Made by a program: the position numbers and the translations under genes. DNA of 60,000 nucleotides. Origin: Nematostella vectensis. Taxonomy: Eukaryota > Cnidaria > Anthozoa > Actiniaria > Edwardsiidae. Where the stretch lies: contig NC_064047.1 in NCBI RefSeq assembly GCF_932526225.1, positions 2,481,501 to 2,541,500 on the forward strand, in the 5' to 3' direction. Positions 24,501 through 36,445 of this stretch are shown here, piece after piece. The notes beneath the pieces were generated by a model, which saw nothing but the letters and a program-made list of their open reading frames with translations, was not told the origin of the DNA and did not search any database. Each line of letters opens with the position of its first letter. Within the stretch, counting starts at the first letter, position 1.

Positions 24501-26780
24501 CACATGATGACTCGAGATGAATTTGAAAACTGTGAGGAGCAGACTCTGAAATTACTAACAATAACAGATAACATCATTAAACCAGGGCTGGAGCAGGGGG
24601 TTGGGCGCTGAGGGCAAGTGCCCCCCTAAATATCTTAAACAATTACAAATGACCAGTAGGGGTGTGGCTGTGCCCCCTTTATTTTCTTAATGTTTCTGTA
24701 TTGTGCCCCCCAATATTTTGAGGCCTGCTATGGCACTGTTAAAGAATACTCAGAAAAGGAACTTGTTTGACACCTGACAACCCTATTGAAGAATTGAGTA
24801 TACTGTATGCTTTTCTTTGTAGTTCAGTATTTTTTTTTTGGGGGGGGGGCGGGGGGCATTCTTGTGTCTTTAAAAAACGACAGCCATTGATTGATATGGA
24901 CCTATAAACCCATCCTTCAGGACTGTGCCCTCCTTACCCTCAAAGGACCCTTGGTCCGGCCCAGTTCATCGATACATACCTGGCACACATAATTAATCGA
25001 TGAAACCAATAATCGATTAAAATAGATATCAATCAATGCTAGTCAATCGATTAATATTGAAAATCGATGGCTAATCGATGTCCAGAAAATTTGTGACCTT
25101 TCATCAATTAGTAATCAATGATTGTAATATTATCGATTTTCATTAAAGATGATCTAAATGATCACAAAGAACATAAAAGAGTACAAATGTATCATTTATG
25201 CAGTATACATTCATTGTTAAAACGCCCTCTATGATACCTTCTTTGAAACAGCAACAGAGTTATAATCCTTTTCAAAATGCATATTTTAGGTTATATTTCA
25301 ATTAACAAATACTTTAAACCCAGCTATAACTTTTGGTGGCCCCAGCCCGATGACAGATATCTGCAGTTCTACTATCACACACTGTGCTGCTATCCAGGTA
25401 GACAATGGGTTTGCATATTAAAATGGACTGGAATTTTCACTAGTAAACGGACTCCCTGGAAAATTGTCACATTTTGTGGGGATTTATATATTTAGATCCT
25501 GCTAATAGGATCTTGGATATTGATAGGACAGTAACAAGTTCAACAAGGTGTGGTGTTAAAAGCTTTTAGGCCATCCTGGGATATTACACGATCATCAATG
25601 CACTTGAGTCAAGAGACAAATCCAATAGCATGATGCTTTGGAACCACTGACAGAGGCAGTTCAGGGCCAGAGGAAAGGTCCTAGTGAAACTAAGCCGATT
25701 ACATTTTATTGTTGGATTATAATATTGCCAAGTTATACACTTCATTGAGCAGAAAATACCATATTTACCCGCGTATATGCAGCACTTTTTTCTTTCCAAA
25801 ATAACCTTCAAAATTAGGGTGTGTTATACGCGGAATGCAACTTTTTATCATTTGTATGGAACGAAGTTTAAACCAATGGTGGTTTTCAAAGGTAAGGCTA
25901 TGCCAAAGATAAAGGACAGTAATGGCATTGTTCTTCACGGTAACACTTTGGTTTAAGTTCTATTGAATCGTTCACTTTACCAACGGCAAATTTGCTTTTT
26001 GTAGCATTTCTTTCTTGTATTAATGTACCGTGCAATGCAAGTATAAAACATTAGAATATTGACTTTTTTACTATTTTGAGCTCAAAATTCTGGGTGCGTC
26101 TTATATGCGGGAGCGTCTTATACGTGGGTAAGCCTGTTTGATTATATAGCAGAGATTATAGAATTTGAAACAGTGAATGTAACATGTCGCTGGTCCTTTT
26201 CTAGTCTTCGCTGGCCCACCCCCTTTCCCTTTGACAGACCTTTGTGGATCCACTATGACTATCAACAACGAAATGAAAGTCTTCTAGTGAACATATTTTT
26301 TGATACACGAACTCACATTATGAACCCTTTGTTGGCCCTGGAGAATGTTTTGAAATAATGTTAAAACCAGGTAGTCAATCGATGAGAGCCAATAATAATT
26401 GATGGAATTAAGGAATATCTTTGTTTTACTATCAATTAATCGTCGATTATCAATATCAATCGATATTAATCGGCTGATTTTATCGAATGATATCGATTGG
26501 CAAACCGATGATCGATTTTAATCGGTTAATTACGCCGGGCACACACACACAAACAATTCTTGTAAAAACCCAGGGCCCTTGGGCATAATAGAAAAGATTC
26601 ATACCAGCTTCTATTACATACATTAAATTAAATATTTTAGCACGAAAAAAATTAATAAACTAGGAGGAAAGGTAGAGAAAAAAGCAAGAAAGGTTTGAGA
26701 TTCTTACTAGTAAACTCTTCAGGATAGATGGATTCAATGGCCTCGATCTCATGTCGCTGCTCCTCTTCGTAGTCCGTCAT
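21535..26780 (-). CDS. RWDD1: RWDD1, RWD-domain protein (DRG family regulatory protein 2)
   Basis: RWDD1/DFRP2 binds and stabilises the translational GTPase DRG2. Six phase-consistent minus-strand exons: 26780-26708, 24554-24471, 24260-24133, 23262-22995, 22041-21982 and 21614-21535, giving 230 residues (vertebrate about 243). The N-terminal RWD domain shows MTDYEEEQRHEIEAIESIYP, then FVEKYPDEAPVVEV with the YPDEAP box typical of RWD folds, then EENLGMVMVFTLVS. A charged helical segment (about residues 115-155, AQEKLEEI...EEAEKRKF) is followed by FTGTPVSKESFAAWKMKFD, the DFRP/RWDD1 signature, and the tail VDESLFQEMEDLELDEE is nearly identical to the vertebrate one. All junctions are GT/AG. 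It is divergent to WTAP. Introns carry MITE copy 2, a roughly 180-bp triplication and a large TIR element. Confidence 0.95.
22433..22665. mobile_element. MITE copy 2 (TTAA family)
   Basis: Related to the 2610-2863 element: left end TTAAAGCGGCATTGTCAC, right end GTAAACTGGTGACAATGCAG. Left TTAA is intact (22433-22436) while the right flank reads CTTTCT, so that target duplication has mutated. It lies in the RWDD1 intron 22042-22994. The neighbouring 22120-22375 stretch is enriched in ACCGCA-type motifs, of unknown origin. Confidence 0.8.
23607..24140. repeat. Three tandem copies of a roughly 180-bp unit
   Basis: Units begin with AGAGCAAATTTAGACCTTGA at about 23608, 23785 and 23968, and contain ACTACACACATAGTAAGACA and AACCACAGATATATA. 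The array fills most of the RWDD1 intron 23263-24132 and reaches the exon boundary at 24133. Confidence 0.92.
24979..26543. mobile_element. TIR element with ATCGAT-rich ends, nested MITE inside
   Basis: Both ends carry clusters of ATCGAT-like words in inverted orientation (left TAATTAATCGATGAAACC near 24990; right ATCGATTTTAATCGGTTAAT near 26512). A second element of about 380 bp (25755-26140) sits inside, with ends TTTACCCGCGTATATGC and, inverted, ACCCACGTATAAGACGC. Neither encodes a transposase. The composite fills the first RWDD1 intron. Borders are approximate. Confidence 0.6.
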
Positions 26781-27273
26781 GAATTTGCTGTCAACTCGCC
26801 TAGAGCGCGCTTCTTGCTAACTATTACACTCAGAGTTGCACGAAAAACACCAGAATTTCGGAGACCTTTACATTTTGTCCGCCATCTTGGAATCACCACA
26901 TTTTTTCTAGCCTCGTTCTGAAATGCTCGCAATCTTCCAATAGGGGGAGGGTCAAAACACATTATAATAAACCAATATTTTTTAATGTTTCTACCTAAAC
27001 TATGGCAGTAAATTAAAAAGAGTGAAAGAAAATGTTCAAATTCACTTTTCTTAAAGTAACTTTCGACTTTTCAGCTGTTGCAAAGAGAATGATAAGTGAA
27101 AACAAATATCGACTTGTCCCCTCCCATACAATCTTTTTTTTTTGCGTTGCTTCCCTTAGTGCATTGCGGGCTCTTTTGTGAACACATGCGATTCCAACTG
27201 TCTTTGTACAAATCAGAATCACACGGTAAATTCCATCGAAAATGTCGCCCAGAACCCTGTAGACTTAGCTTAA
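26781..27273. promoter_or_regulatory. Shared RWDD1/WTAP intergenic promoter region
   Basis: The two start codons (26780 minus, 27274 plus) are 493 bp apart and the genes diverge, so both 5' UTRs and core promoters must lie here. I see no TATA box in a convincing place; the sequence AAAATGTAAAGGTCTCCG... is ordinary. A bidirectional promoter is inferred from spacing only. Confidence 0.6.
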
Positions 27274-30200
27274 ATGGCTGACAAAGAAGAAGGTATTAGT
27301 AAATTACCTATTCGTGCAATTGCTGGTTCCGTTTTTGATGAATTATTTGTTTTAGATCGCAAGCGAGCGAGCTCGGAGAGCAAAGAAGAAACAGTCCCGA
27401 AAAAGGTCGGTTTTACAATTCTCTTTTCAAGATTTTAAAACTATCACGGCCTCTAATCCAAGTACTGTTGTACGTGCATTCTCATATGAAATATTAATTT
27501 TCCGGTTTCAGGTCTGTTTGGAAGAATCTGAACTCAAGGAAGCTACCAAAGAGCTTTTAACTGATAAGTAAGTTGACGTTTGACGGCTAAAAAAACTCGC
27601 TTGACGGATTTATCCTTACAACTCATTCATATGCATCATTTAAATTTATGCCCTAAATGCCGACTTTAAACTCTTATACTTGATGATTTCCAAGCCCTGA
27701 CGATTTAGACCGTTTAATTTACAAGAATACGATCATAACGTTTTTATTTTGTTTAAACCATCCCGCCAGAAAAAAACGGAATTTTTGGCCAACTCAAATG
27801 GAGTCTGTACATACGTAGTACCATAGTAATTGTTTATCAACCTGCCTACTAACTGTCCGAATTGTTACAATTACAGAAAAAAAGTAAACGATAATGGTGA
27901 AATGTTATTCACTGCACTTCTTATTTTTTTTTTGCTATGTACAGTAATTCAGAAAATGACAATAGCATGAAAAAATGGGTTAGTTGTTCTTGATCGTTTA
28001 TGGTGGTTACAGTAAACCATATAATTGTAATGCCAGGATTAAACTAGCCTTCATCTAACAGTACAACACTTAAATTGGAACTTCTTTGATAAATTACAGG
28101 GCTGCCTCTATTCATGGAGCTGGCAATAATGTTTTGTCTGATGATCCCAAGTCAAATAAAAATATCACTAAGTGGTCTCTAAATAACCACACATATTTGC
28201 TGGAATACGATTCCATTCCTACAGTCATCTCCAGTCACTCATCAATTACACGTGATTGTTTGCAACCATTTGGGATTTGTGTGATCCTTCGTACTGTATG
28301 TCTTGATATTTTTATTGATTCTACCCTTCTATGGTCTTTCAGCAATGGCAAAAGCTTCTTTTTTTCCACAGATGGAAAGAACAGTTGAACTACATTGCTT
28401 TCTTGGAAAGTCAAATTGGAAATGGCTCTAACTCAAACAGTAAGTCCTTTGTCTGGATATGTGGTTATTCATTTATTTATTTTGTATGCATTACAATAGA
28501 ACATGCCTTACTAGGACCTACATTCAACACATACTTGTGTAGATGTTGAACTGACTTCACAGCCAAGTTCGTTGTTGTGTGACCTCAGTGATTTCAATAT
28601 CCTAGTCTTGTTGGGAAAGGCACGTACCAAGGGAGCATAAGTTAAGAAGGACACTTTGGTATTACCCGCGTGCCATGTCGATTCCGAATTTGGGTATTTT
28701 TAGTAACCACCACCCCACCACTGCACTTGAGGATTTTTACTCACCCTACCCTACCCACCCTACATCTTGTTGTTTGCCGCTGTTTTGTGACTTGAAACCG
28801 AAAAAAACCACCCTTTTTGCACAAATACCATCGAAAATTTCATTTTAGCATCAAGGATACAGGCATTTGCGGTATATTAAGGGGATGTAGTACTTCGAGG
28901 ATTGCAAGATTTTTCGAAAACGTTTTAAAAAAAGAGACTTCATTCAAAATCAAGAGCGGAAAGCCTTGTACTTAAAACACCGCTTCCACTCTAATTTGCT
29001 GCTTCTTCATGGTTTTTCAACATCCATTATCTTCCTAATGGTCAAACGAAGTTAGACATTAGATATGATATTGATTTTTGTGAATATTCCAGTGAATTGA
29101 GAAAGAATCCAAGAAAATACATTTCATAAAACTATCCTTGTAGCGAGGGAATGCATTTTTGTGATGATCAAAGCCAGAAAGCTGAAGTATCTGAGCTTTT
29201 CTGATAGTGAGAAAATAACGAGGGAGATATTACTTTACTTCTTTGATGTTGTTTTTGGAAATTTCTATAACTATTAAGTATATTATACAAGCTGGAGTCG
29301 GGATTTGAATCAAACATGGTATCACAGCCATTTTATCGCTTGTTGGTGTTTTCTTTCTTCTTCTTGACTTGACTTTGCTGCTCAGGCAAACAAAACAGTC
29401 AAACTATTCAGGGATTTAGCTTTCTGTGAGTATATTTGCCAATCTTGCTTAGTGAAGTTAGCTTTGTTTTCTTCTTCCAAATTAACTTATTTTACATGGT
29501 CTCTTTTCATTCCTATTGAGTTGGCAAAACAACAACATGCAACCTGCAGGGGAGTAGGACAAAATAAAAGGAGCAAATCCTCTTCGCAGTTGTTGGGTGG
29601 TGGTTACTAAAAAAACCAGATTCGGAATCGACATGGCGCGCAGGTAATACTAAAGTGTCCCTCTCTTATCTTATGCTCTCTTGCGCATACTCAATCAAAC
29701 TTTGGAGGCGGATCTACGTAAATCATTTGCTGAGTGGCAAACTCGCAGTAAAATTTTGTGCCACCTTTATATAGTGCCACCTAAAATGTATGATCATCTT
29801 TTCCCTTTCTTTTTCCCCTTTCTGTAAAAAAGGGAATTTTATATATGTGTATTGAACAGAATCATTCCTTGCAGCCGAGCTTGTTGGCCTGCGTGAATCT
29901 GAAGAAAAACTGAAACAACAACAGCAAGAATCAACTCGAAGGGAAAACGTACTGGTTATGCGACTTGCCACCAAGGAGCATGAAGTTCAAGACTTATTGG
30001 TGAGATCCTAAGTACCATCAGGAACTCTCATAGACACTTTCACCATCTCCTGCTGGTCAGAGCTATCTGGTCAACCCACAACCAAGGTTTGGTCCAAATA
30101 GACAGTGAAACCATTATCCCTGGTAATGGTATCTGCCATAAACTTTCCAGGTTGGAACTGCCAAGTAAGCTTGCAATGTCCATTGTGTTCCAAGACATTA

Positions 30201-33200
30201 CCTGGCATTCATATTCCACGCTTTTACCGGTGAACATCTCCTGGTTCATTATGATGACATTTTAGATCCCCAGAACTGAACACTGTAATAGAATTATAAA
30301 TGAACTCCCGGTCAAGTGAACTAGTGCCTCCCACTTTGCTTAGACATCCCTGCATGTGGAACATTCTTTCATTTGAGTTAAAAGGTATAATAGCAGGTCT
30401 AGTGACATTGTTATAAGCTAAAATAAGTCACATTAAGGGTGTACTGACATTAGTGTTGCTCAGTAACGACGTTGCTACGCTGGTGGCGTTGAGCGCGCGC
30501 ATAACATGAAATTCGTCATTCGCAAGCTTTCCTGAAGTAAAAGAAACAAAAATTTGCTTTTCAATTTCCCCAAAATTGACTTAAAGTTGATATCAGCCTT
30601 TTCGGGTGATGATTTTTCCATATTTTGTAAAAACGAAGATTCAGCGGAGATTTATTCAAGCCAACCTTTTTGAAGCCAAAGATTTCAATTTTCACTATCT
30701 GAGCGCGCTGCAAACACCGGTTCCAAACGCTCGCGCATGCACTGAAAATCTTATTTCAAAGTAACGCTCGTTGTTTCAGAATTTAAAATACTTTTTTAAT
30801 TTTCGTCATGGCATGACAGATATCATTCCTTTGAAGTGTAAATACCACGAAACGCTATTGGAATTTGTTTATATACTTCATTTAAATTTCATCATGTGAG
30901 ATATCAGTGTGTCTGAGCAGTTCGAATGTGCACGCGCAGGCTTTGTTTCACTTCCGGTTATGCGTCTTCTAAAAAAGTTTTTTTGTCGCCAAATTATTTC
31001 AAAACTCAATAATTTTTCTGTATTCTTTTTTATTAAAACCTCCTTCATATAGCCAAGCATGGATTTAGCGTTAATCTAACAGAAACCAAAAATATATCAA
31101 ATAATCTGGATTTCAGGACTTTCGAAAAATCATAAAAAAAACAATTACTCAATCATTTCTAAAACGCATGCTTGGCTTAATGCACCCATCCCTCAAGATT
31201 CATGAAACGTATTCAATATTTGTTTCGAGCAAAATTACTTTGAATATTTGCTTTTATCTTTATCTATTACTTCACATTATGACGTCACAGGGTAACGTCA
31301 TCATAATAGTCAGCACACTTTTGTTGGTCAACTTGGCAAATATCAGTCCCTTATGACTTTCTACAAGGCTTTTATGCTATATTAAATTTTCCTTAGCAAC
31401 AGATATCAGTACACCCTTAAACCGGTGCCAGTATCTTACAGTAAACAGCGTGTCCTTATGCGGTTCTGTGATACCTGAAGTCAGTGTACTTTAGAAGTGT
31501 TTTGTATCTAAAGAGGCACTAAAGCAGCATGTCTTTCTTATGCTGTTCTATGATACTTGAAGTCAGTGTACTGTAGAAGTGTATATGTAAAGAGGCACTA
31601 AAGAGTAGCATATAGTTTTACAGAAAAGAGGAAGTGTGGGTACTGTATACTTAAGGGTACATGGTTGTACAGTGTATCATCACACACTGTAGTTTACTCC
31701 TATTGAAGTGTGGTGATGCAGTCAGAGTAAATACATTTTACAAGCAGTGCACTTTAACCTTAGGTGCATGTCACTGGATGAAGTTGGATTAAAATTGATA
31801 GCCTAACACAGTGGGGCCAAACAAAGATTATCAATAAATTTTGTGATCTGCGATGTTCAGCATGCAGTAAGGAGGGCACACAAGTAACTTGGCTTATTAA
31901 TTTCTGGAACTTTTTTGAAAGAAATCTCTTCCATTAATATGCTACAATAATTGCATCTAATTTGGTATTTTGCTATTTGCTATGTTTGTGGCTATCATTT
32001 AGAAAAGGCCATTACCAAAGGTAACAAGGTTACAAGTAACCTATCATGAAAACAACATTGTTTGTGAGGGTTTTTGGCTAACATTTCTTTAATTTTTTTC
32101 ATGCATTTTGTTTCTCAAAAAGCAGTATCCCTTGCGATTTATTGGCCATTACTGTATTATGAAAGTTTGCAAGTTCTTACAAACTCATATTTTTCAAATT
32201 ACAGTACAAATAATGACAAAAAGCAATTAATCCTGCTAAAAAAATGGGGAAAATTGTCATACATTTGCAGGGTGAAGTATTGTACCTCAAAGGAAAAGTG
32301 AAAACTTAAATACTTAACTGTAAAGCAGATCTTTTGTGCTGTCCTAAAATTTTATTTCCAAAATTGCTGCTAAATTTTAAATGGGTGTCAATCTCACCAT
32401 TTAGATTTTTGACTCAGTTTTTTTGGTCCTGTTATATCCAGGTTCCACTGTATATTTGCAAAGCTTCTCACCGTCACGACACTGAGAGTGTGTGTAATAT
32501 GCCGATTCCCCTGTGTACTAGCAGTAACCCTCACCCTTATGGGTGCAGGTCCCACTGTATACTAGCAAAGACTCTCACCCTTATGGTCCCAAGGGTGTCT
32601 ATGTATATGCGGGTTCCCCTGTGTACTAGCAAAGACCCTCACCCTTATGGTCCCAAGGGTGTCTGTTATATGCAGGTCCCACTGTATACTAGCAAAGACC
32701 CTCACTCTTATGGTCCCAAGGGTGTCTGTTATATGCAGGATCCACTGTGTACTAGCAAAGACCCTCAATCTAAAATTATCAAGGGTGTCCGTTATAAAGA
32801 GGTCCCAATATGTACTAGCAAAGACTCACAGTCCCGAGGGGGTCCGTTTTATACAGGTTCCACTGTATAATGCAGTTAACCATTGTGCTTCCATCCCAAT
32901 AGACCCAGATACATGACCTCAAGCAAGCGCAAAATCCCAGCACTGTCCAGATGCGCTCAACCCTTCTAGATCCTGCAGTCAACCTGCTTTTCCAGAGAAT
33001 GAAAACTGAGCTGGACGAGGCAAAAGTGAAGTTGGAGCAGGCGCAGAATGACTTGAGCGCCTGGAAATTCACACCCGATAGGTATGTACAATGGGATCGT
33101 TATAGCAGAATTAAGGTCGCTCACACGTTAATCAACGGATCACAAACTGAGCGCCTCATCAATTTTAAACTTTGCACAAAAGCGTCAATGTTTCTGCGAT

Positions 33201-35719
33201 TGCTCTTAGATTTTTTTTACCATTTTACCATGGAGAGTGCCCAAATTTTAAAATTTGTATTTGAATTAACACGCAATAATGTGGTAGCACTTAAAAAGTA
33301 AACAACATTTTTTTTTTGCATTAAGACTGGCGCAAAATTGAGCATAAGCTTTTTGACGATATTGCCAAAATGAGCCAAAATTCTCCCTAAAAAGAGACTT
33401 GTTTTATTTCTTAGTGATAGGAGAAATATCTAAGTGTGCCATGATGCAGAACTGCAATGTGCTGTACAATTGGTTCTTTGATTAAGTCACACTCTATTAA
33501 GTAACAAGAAAATAATCATAATTGATTGCAGATTGTTAGTGTTAGTAACATTGATCACACTAGGAAACAATGCGACTTAGAGGCCACAGCACTGACCCAT
33601 GGGTGTCGTAATACGTCTGCACATACTATTTTACATTTTTTACCATTCCATGCAAGAATTCTTTAAATTTAACATTACTAAAAATGTGAGTTCTTATTTT
33701 TATTTTTATTTTTATTTTACTGTAAATATGGGGTGTGTGAACCTCTCTAAGTTATCAGTGAAATTGTACATTCATTCTGGATATTGTTCATCTGCTCTCC
33801 TAGCGTGACGGGAAAAAAGTTGATGGCCAAGTGTCGGATGTTGATTCAAGAGAACCAGGAGCTTGGCCGTCAGCTTTCGCAGGGTCGCATTGCTCAGTTG
33901 GAAGCAGAGCTAGCATTACAAAAGAAGTATAGTGACGAGTTAAAGAGCAGCCAAGACGGTGAGTACTGAATGGTTAAGGGCCATTAGGCACCGGCGGTTC
34001 TGCCGGCTATTTTCCACTGAGCATGGGATACTGTTTTTAAAACGGTTTATTTGAACTAATAAAATAAAATAACTTCCACCCCCTACCTATTAATCTCCAC
34101 CGCCTACATTGAAACTTAATGAAATTTTTTATTAGATATTAAAAAAAATCTAGAACAAGAAAGAATGATTCATATTTAAGTATTGCTAATAGGTGCAAAT
34201 ACTGATCTAATAAACACCTCCTATCTCAGTGTATGAATACCCCTACCCCCCACTCCCCCTAAGCTTACAAGTTTGTAGCGAACACCCCCTCTAATAAACG
34301 CCCCCTCTATTTAATGCCCTCTTTTAGCTTAAAATAGGAATTTCAGTAATATAAATCAAGTATAATTAATCTGAGGTTGGCTTCTCATGAGTGAGATTTG
34401 CTTAAAAAACGATTTGTCAAAAAACTATTGCCACACAGGCTTTAATGTAACATGAATGTAAAATGAAGCACGGGTGGCCGAGTGTGTTAGCGCGTCGGCC
34501 TCTCACCGCTGTGGCCAAGGTTCGAATCCTGGCTCAAACTGGGGATTTTTTCCGGGTTCCTGCCTTGGTTCGAATTTGTGTCACAAGTGAGTTGAAGTTA
34601 TTCTCCCGTGTTTCCAGTCTTCCCGGATAAGGACACTAAACCGGAGGTCCCGTCTCTTCAAGCTGCACTACATTAACCTGAACCGAAGGGACGTAAAAGA
34701 ACCACTGGGGACGCAATAAACCCTCTGGCAGTGACCACCCCCAGTGACAGTGCTTACAATGCTTACTAACAATACACTCAAGGGGGCACTTGAATTGGAG
34801 CCTAGCTCTGTTGTGCCTTCCGCACCAGTATAACTGGTGGAAATAGAAATAAATAAATAAAATAATCCTTACTGAGACTAGTACCCAACTGCACTTGGGT
34901 TTGCATCCTACTTCAGCTATTGAACAGCCCCTCTTAAACCATCAAAATGTAATAATGAAATAAAATTTAATAAACCCAGGCATTTATTAGTTCATTTACC
35001 GTACCTTATTGTTATATAAAGGTTCCACTGTAATTCTGTCTTCTCTCAACTATTGTCTTGCCTTAGGTCGTTTACCGTACCTTATTGTTATATCAAGGAT
35101 TCACTGTAATTCTATCTTCTCTCAACTATTGTCCTGCCTTGCAGAACTGAATGACTTTGTGATCCAACTGGATGAGGAAGTAGAGGGAATGCAGTCGACA
35201 ATCATGACCTTACAACAGCAAATAAAGGACATCAAGCAGCGCCTAGCTACAGAGACTACCACCTCCCAGGAGCTAAGGACAAAATGCCACCAAGTGGAGA
35301 AATGCTTATCAGAAGCTAAGGAACAAAATGCGACCTTGGCTTTATCATTACAGCAGCGGTTAGAATCTAAAGACACCAAGGATGATGAACCCATGGAAAT
35401 AGAACCCCCTAATGACACCAAACCCGATAGAACTACTGAACAGACCCAACCCTCCCCTCCCCCACCAGAAACTGTCACTACTGCACCCCCCTTGCATAAG
35501 ACCTCTGCCTTTTCTATCAGTAATATATTATCGGACTCTATAGTTAGCAAAGAAATGACTGTGCCGATTAAACTAGAGAATGGTGATCAGGGGGAGTTGA
35601 CTGTTTCAAGCACCCCTCCCCCTTTAGAACCTAGTGATTCTCAGACTGTTACCTCCAAAGGGTTCCCGGAAGCCATAGGAGCTGAGGTCGCAGCATATAA
35701 TGTAGAGACAGTAAAGTGA
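27274..35719 (+). CDS. WTAP: WTAP, regulatory subunit of the m6A methyltransferase complex
   Basis: WTAP is the nuclear adaptor that recruits METTL3/METTL14 to RNA. Eight phase-consistent exons: 27274-27292, 27356-27405, 27512-27567, 28372-28439, 29875-29999, 32903-33081, 33804-33958 and 35145-35719; 408 residues (human 396). Long coiled-coil segments match the family closely: LRESEEKLKQQQQES (exon 5), VKLEQAQNDLSAWKFTPD (exon 6), KCRMLIQENQELGRQLSQGR then IAQLEAELALQKKY (exon 7) and LNDFVIQLDEEVEGMQSTI (exon 8). The N-terminus has a basic, NLS-like VPKK after DRKRASS. The C-terminal tail (from about residue 270) is low-complexity, Pro/Thr/Ser-rich and poorly conserved, as in other animals. 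Start chosen because it is the first ATG with a donor in phase. A polyA signal is at 36424. Introns host three mobile elements, a 59-bp minisatellite and a SINE. Confidence 0.97.
28628..29683. mobile_element. About 1.06-kb non-autonomous TIR element in a WTAP intron
   Basis: Ends are inverted repeats of about 90 bp: left CAAGGGAGCATAAGTTAAG through GCCATGTCGATTCCGAAT to TAGTAACCACCACCC, mirrored at 29600-29683. The interior (AT-rich) has no transposase frame. It occupies most of the intron 28440-29874. I could not recognise a clear target-site duplication. Confidence 0.85.
30433..31420. mobile_element. About 990-bp TIR element with TTAA flanks in a WTAP intron
   Basis: Left end TTAAGGGTGTACTGACAT, right end ATCAGTACACCCTTAA; TTAA at 30433-30436 and 31417-31420 acts as the duplicated target, as in piggyBac-type transposition. 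Further inside the arms diverge. No transposase frame. It lies in the intron 30000-32902. Confidence 0.85.
32434..32875. repeat. About 59-bp minisatellite, seven degenerate copies
   Basis: Units contain CAGGTCCCACTGTATACTAG, CAAAGACCCTCACCCTTATG and GTCCCAAGGGTGTCTGTTAT. Copies at both edges are degenerate. The array ends less than 30 bp before the acceptor of the WTAP exon at 32903. Frames through it are repeat artefacts. Confidence 0.92.
34468..34866 (+). mobile_element. tRNA-derived SINE
   Basis: The head resembles a tRNA gene (box A in GGTGGCCGAGTGTGTTAGCG, box B in GGTTCGAATCC at about 34528), followed by about 300 bp of unrelated body (GGGACGTAAAAGAACCACTG is a recognisable piece) and an A/T tail of AAATA repeats. 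The tRNA-like part cannot close a proper acceptor stem, so it is not a tRNA gene. It lies in the WTAP intron 33959-35144, in sense. No second copy is seen in the window. Confidence 0.85.
34996..35144 (+). repeat. 75-bp direct duplication including the 3' splice site
   Basis: 34996-35070 and 35071-35144 are two copies of the same sequence (shared core CTTCTCTCAACTATTGTC). The second copy ends in CCTTGCAG, the acceptor used for the last WTAP exon at 35145. The first copy ends in CTTGCCTTAG, a potential second acceptor 75 bp upstream. Confidence 0.85.
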
Positions 35720-35850
35720 CTGGCATTTTCCGTAGACATACAATGTTAGCCGCGTGATGGATCTGTGTTTTCCTTAGCACTATCGTTATATAAGGTCTGT
35801 AGCCCTGATGCGTTTGCAGTGCACTACACCCTCCCCTCGATGGGAGTCAC

Positions 35851-36029
35851 AATTGGCCATTCCAGCTATAAGCATGCGCGCGCACTCACCATGGGGACCT
35901 ACCTCAACTACCAGCATGCAGCGCGCGTTTCGTTTAATGAAAGCTTAAAAAAATCCCGCGCTGCATTCTGGTAGTTGAGGTAGGTTATATGGTTATGGGC
36001 GCGCAAACTTATAGCTGGAATGGCCAATT
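35851..36029. mobile_element. Foldback (near-palindromic) MITE in the WTAP 3' UTR
   Basis: The arms AATTGGCCATTCCAGCTATA ... ACCTACCTCAACTACCAG are repeated in inverse at 35960-36029, leaving only a short loop around an AAGCTT. The element begins 132 bp after the WTAP stop and before the polyA signal at 36424, so it should be transcribed and able to form a long hairpin. Confidence 0.85.
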
Positions 36030-36423
36030 AAAATAAACAAAAAAGTGGCTCAGAACGAGCTTCTCCAGATTTGCACCCTCAGAATGTTTTTGGTATGTGT
36101 TCGGTGGTGCTTGCACACTTTCTATCAGCGCACTGCAAAAACATCTTGTCTATCCAATGTTTTTCAATATTGCTTCAGCTGTTATCCAATATGAAATTTC
36201 TCGGAACAAGATTTGGAGATCCGACCGTTGATCCCTACACATCTCGACATCTCGTTTTTTTAAACACAGCTTGACGCGTCTGTTTCAGCCAAAGTTTGTT
36301 GTGCAGCGAGAGACTCCTCCGTTATTTTTATTTTATGTCTTCGTGGATGGCATCTCCCGGTTTTGTGTCTTTCTAAAGCTCTTACTGTAACTTCTTGTCT
36401 GTTTTTTTTATTATCGGACACGA

Positions 36424-36429
36424 AATAAA
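36424..36429 (+). terminator. Probable WTAP polyadenylation signal
   Basis: AATAAA within CGAAATAAAACTATTC, preceded by a T-rich stretch, about 700 bp after the WTAP stop and with no better candidate nearer. Assignment is by position and motif only. Confidence 0.5.
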
Positions 36430-36445
36430 ACTATTCATAAAAAAC

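Noticed and set aside
34468-34545. A second tRNA gene
   Set aside because: Box A and B are present but no acceptor stem closes and a SINE body and tail follow.
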